A DNA stretch of 8,304 bases from Desulfatitalea sp. Lineage in GTDB: Bacteria; Desulfobacterota; Desulfobacteria; Desulfobacterales; Desulfosarcinaceae. The notes below the pieces were generated by a model. That model was not told where the DNA came from and did no database searches. It saw nothing but the letters and a program-made list of their open reading frames with translations. The position numbers were made by a program, and so were the translations under genes. The DNA lies in the NCBI GenBank assembly GCA_013041835.1, contig JABDRH010000043.1:1-8304 (forward strand). Direction: 5' to 3'. This document shows positions 6,090 to 8,304 of the stretch, piece after piece. The stretch's first letter is position 1; each line of letters opens with the position of its first letter.

Positions 6090-8018
6090 ATGGCGCGGTT
6101 GAATTCGCCCGAGGAACTGGAAAAATTCAGGCAGGACATTCTATCCAAAAGAGACCCGGACAGACCTTGCATATCCATATGCGCCGGCGCCGGTTGCATC
6201 GCATCGGGTGCGGCCAAAGTCATCGCCGCCGTTGAAAACGAGATTGCAAAACAAGGCCTGACGGCCGCCATCGACACCAAAGGGACCGGATGCCCCGGCT
6301 TCTGCGAAAGAGGGCCCATTGTGGTGATTTACCCTGAACAGATTTGTTATCTTCAGGTAACGCCCGAAGACGTAGGCGAGATCATCTCCGAAACCATTGT
6401 GGGCAAGAAAATCATCGACCGCCTGCTCTATGAGGACCCGGTCACCGGCGAAAAAGCGGTCCATGAATCCGAGATCCCATTCTACAGTCATCAGGAACGA
6501 AACATCATATGCGATAACATCAGGATTGACTCCAAAAGTATCGACGACTATCTGGCCATCAACGGCTATGCCGCCCTGGAAAAAGTGTTAACGCAGATGA
6601 GTGCCGAGCAGGTGGTGGCGGAGGTCAAGAAGTCCAACCTGAGAGGCCGGGGCGGCGGCGGTTTTCCCGCCGGGCGCAAGTGGGAAGGGTCCCGCAACGC
6701 TCCGGATACGCCGAAGTACGTGATTGTCAACGCCGACGAGGGGGATCCCGGCGCGTTCATGGACCGGGCGCTGTTGGAGGGAAACCCCCATTCCATCCTT
6801 GAGGGGCTCATTATCGGCGGGTATGCCATCGGCGCCCATGAGGGCTATATATACGTTCGACAGGAGTACCCCCTGGCCGTGGAGAATGTGATGCTCGCCA
6901 TCGAGCAGGCAGAGGCATACGGTCTTCTCGGAAAAAACATCCTCGGCGCCGGCTTTGATTTCACCGTCAAGGTCCACCAGGGGGCCGGGGCTTTTGTCTG
7001 CGGCGAATCCACTGCCTTGATGACGGCGCTGGAAGGCCGGGTGGGAGAGCCCAGGCCGAAATACATCCGCTCCAATATCAAAGGACTTTGGGATAAGCCC
7101 AGCGTGCTCAACAATGTTGAGACCTGGGCCAATGTGCCCCTCATTATCAACAGGGGTGCCGACTGGTTCACGACCTTCGGAACCGACAGCAGCAAGGGCA
7201 CCAAAATTTTTTCCCTGGTCGGGAAAATCACCAACACCGGACTGGTGGAAGTGCCCATGGGGATGCCCCTCACGGAAATTATCCACAACATCGGCGGCGG
7301 CATTCCCGGTGGAAAGAAGTTCAAGGCGGTGCAGACCGGCGGCCCTTCGGGCGGGTGTATCCCGGAAAAGCACCTGGATCTGCCCGTGGGGTTTGATGAG
7401 CTGACCCAGGCAGGCTCCATGATGGGATCCGGTGGGATGATCGTCATGGATGAAGACACCTGCATGGTGGATGTGGCAAGGTATTTCATTGAATTTCTTA
7501 CGGACGAATCCTGCGGAAAGTGTGTCCCCTGCCGAGAAGGCCTGCGGCAGATGAACATCATCCTGAGCAATATCACCAGGGGCAAAGGCAAGCCGGGCGA
7601 CATCGAGACACTGGAAGCGTTGGCCGAAACCGCCATCGAAGCCTCGCTTTGCGCCCTAGGAAAGAGTGCCCCCAACCCCTTTCTGAGCACACTAACCTAT
7701 TTTCGGGACGAGTATGAAGCCCACATCAAGGAAAAACGATGTCCGGCCCTATCATGCAAGGAGCTGATCTCCTACACCATTGATCCGGCCAAGTGCCGGG
7801 CCTGTATGACCTGCGGCAAAAAGTGCCCGGCCGACGCCATCGACGGCGGCAAGAACAAGATCCATATCATCGACCAGGACAAGTGTACCAAATGCGGCAC
7901 CTGCTATGAGGTCTGCCCCATAAAATTTCAGGCCGTGACCAAGATTTCAGGTACGCCTGTCCCCGCGCCGATTCCTGAATCAGAAAGAACCATTGAAAGA
8001 AAGCGTAAGAACAAATGA
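6090..8018 (+). CDS. bamH: BamH-like NuoF/HndC-type FMN and Fe-S subunit with extra ferredoxin domains
   Basis: A 642-residue diaphorase-like subunit with domains in this order. A thioredoxin-like [2Fe-2S] domain has C31/C36 and C68/C72. The NuoF core follows, with glycine-rich G-R-G-G-G-G-F-P-A-G (186-195) and N-A-D-E-G-D-P-G-A-F-M-D-R (214-226), both typical of FMN/NAD(H) binding. Next is the N3-type [4Fe-4S] site E-S-C-G-K-C-V-P-C-R (C475, C478, C481) with C521. The C-terminal 2[4Fe-4S] ferredoxin has C569/572/575/579 and C599/602/605/609. This extended build matches HndC/HydB subunits of bifurcating hydrogenases rather than plain NuoF (about 450 residues). The likely role is exchange of electrons with a nicotinamide or another acceptor through FMN. 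It begins 9 nt after bamG and its stop overlaps the bamI start. The tail after residue 620 is Pro- and Lys/Arg-rich and probably disordered. The physiological partner cannot be read from sequence. Confidence 0.9.
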   Translation: MARLNSPEELEKFRQDILSKRDPDRPCISICAGAGCIASGAAKVIAAVENEIAKQGLTAAIDTKGTGCPGFCERGPIVVIYPEQICYLQVTPEDVGEIISETIVGKKIIDRLLYEDPVTGEKAVHESEIPFYSHQERNIICDNIRIDSKSIDDYLAINGYAALEKVLTQMSAEQVVAEVKKSNLRGRGGGGFPAGRKWEGSRNAPDTPKYVIVNADEGDPGAFMDRALLEGNPHSILEGLIIGGYAIGAHEGYIYVRQEYPLAVENVMLAIEQAEAYGLLGKNILGAGFDFTVKVHQGAGAFVCGESTALMTALEGRVGEPRPKYIRSNIKGLWDKPSVLNNVETWANVPLIINRGADWFTTFGTDSSKGTKIFSLVGKITNTGLVEVPMGMPLTEIIHNIGGGIPGGKKFKAVQTGGPSGGCIPEKHLDLPVGFDELTQAGSMMGSGGMIVMDEDTCMVDVARYFIEFLTDESCGKCVPCREGLRQMNIILSNITRGKGKPGDIETLEALAETAIEASLCALGKSAPNPFLSTLTYFRDEYEAHIKEKRCPALSCKELISYTIDPAKCRACMTCGKKCPADAIDGGKNKIHIIDQDKCTKCGTCYEVCPIKFQAVTKISGTPVPAPIPESERTIERKRKNK

Positions 8019-8304
8019 GCGAAATCCTTTTACAGATCGATGGCAAACAGGTGACGGCAAAAGCGGGGATGACCATTCTGGAAGCCGCCCGGAGCGCGGG
8101 GGTGTTCATTCCCACGCTATGTCACCATGAAAACCTGGAGCCCTTTGGCGGATGCCGTCTGTGCATCGTGGAAGTCGAAGCGGGCGGTTGGACAAAGCGC
8201 GTTGTTTCCTGTGTCTACCTGGTGGAAGAAAACCTGGTGGTGAAAACCCGGTCCGAAAAGATCGACCGGATTCGAAAGACCATCCTGGAGCTGCTGCTGG
8301 CCCA
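8015..8304 (+). CDS. bamI: BamI-like NuoG/HndD-type Fe-S subunit, 3'-truncated by window edge
   Basis: The first 96 codons of a NuoG-like protein are present. The start ATG overlaps the bamH stop as ATGA, which points to translational coupling. The visible part is the plant-type [2Fe-2S] ferredoxin domain with C36-x10-C47-x2-C50-x15-C66, preceded by the usual T-I-L-E-A-A-R-S-A-G-V-F-I-P segment. Later NuoG domains (His-Cys3 [4Fe-4S] and 2[4Fe-4S]) and the C-terminus lie beyond the right edge. It therefore cannot be decided here whether the protein is a short BamI-type subunit, a longer formate-dehydrogenase-like protein or a hydrogenase-type subunit. By position and preceding genes, BamI is the best call. 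Confidence 0.82.
   Translation, partial: MSEILLQIDGKQVTAKAGMTILEAARSAGVFIPTLCHHENLEPFGGCRLCIVEVEAGGWTKRVVSCVYLVEENLVVKTRSEKIDRIRKTILELLLA

Noticed and set aside
6588..7690. Minus-strand open frames opposite bamH
   Set aside because: Same reasoning: shadows of the strongly conserved NuoF-like gene, with no family resemblance or ribosome site.
2..8304. Operon belonging to an [FeFe]- or [NiFe]-hydrogenase or a Flox/Hdr complex
   Set aside because: No hydrogenase subunit is visible. The combination of DmsB-type ferredoxin, HdrD, long HdrA, Sec-MvhD and NuoEFG fits bamC-I better. It is not fully excluded, because both ends are cut.

Overview
The window is one uninterrupted plus-strand operon fragment with moderately high GC content. 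It encodes the electron-transfer subunits of what looks like a class II (ATP-independent) benzoyl-CoA reductase complex, in the order bamC-bamD-bamE-bamF-bamG-bamH-bamI. The first gene is cut by the left edge and the last by the right edge. The tungsten catalytic subunit BamB would be expected just upstream and is not visible. The gene order (DmsB-type ferredoxin, HdrD-like, long HdrA, MvhD, NuoE, NuoF, NuoG), selenocysteine use and codon style suggest a strictly anaerobic, aromatic-degrading Desulfobacterota member, probably a sulfate reducer of the Desulfosarcina/Desulfococcus type. That lineage call is inference; no marker gene is present.

Layout: bamC tail (2-424), bamD (428-1579), bamE (1645-4773), bamF (4804-5571), bamG (5628-6080), bamH (6090-8018), bamI start (8015-8304). 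Gaps are 3 to 65 nt, with one 4-nt ATGA overlap between bamH and bamI. I see no terminator, RNA gene, mobile element or CRISPR array. No gene-free stretch exceeds 65 nt.

Two genes are each interrupted by a single in-frame TGA that I read as selenocysteine (Sec). One is at 1873-1875 in bamE, in the conserved HdrA motif D-C-S-M-[C/U]. The other is at 4858-4860 in bamF, in the MvhD motif C-H-W-[C/U]. Both frames continue through conserved family sequence after the TGA. Each TGA is followed at bacterial-SECIS distance by a hairpin whose apical loop contains GGUC. A conventional gene caller would cut both genes into a short 5' fragment and a late-starting remainder.

How the parts probably work together: BamG, BamH and BamI form a NADH-dehydrogenase/HndABC-like module with FMN and many Fe-S clusters. 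BamF (2Fe-2S) connects it to BamE, a double-length HdrA with two FAD-binding modules, and BamD carries HdrB/HdrD-type CCG cluster sites. BamC relays electrons to the catalytic BamB. The accepted idea for this family is that flavin-based energy coupling drives the very low-potential reduction of benzoyl-CoA to the cyclic dienoyl-CoA. The sequence shows the modules but not the stoichiometry or direction of electron flow.
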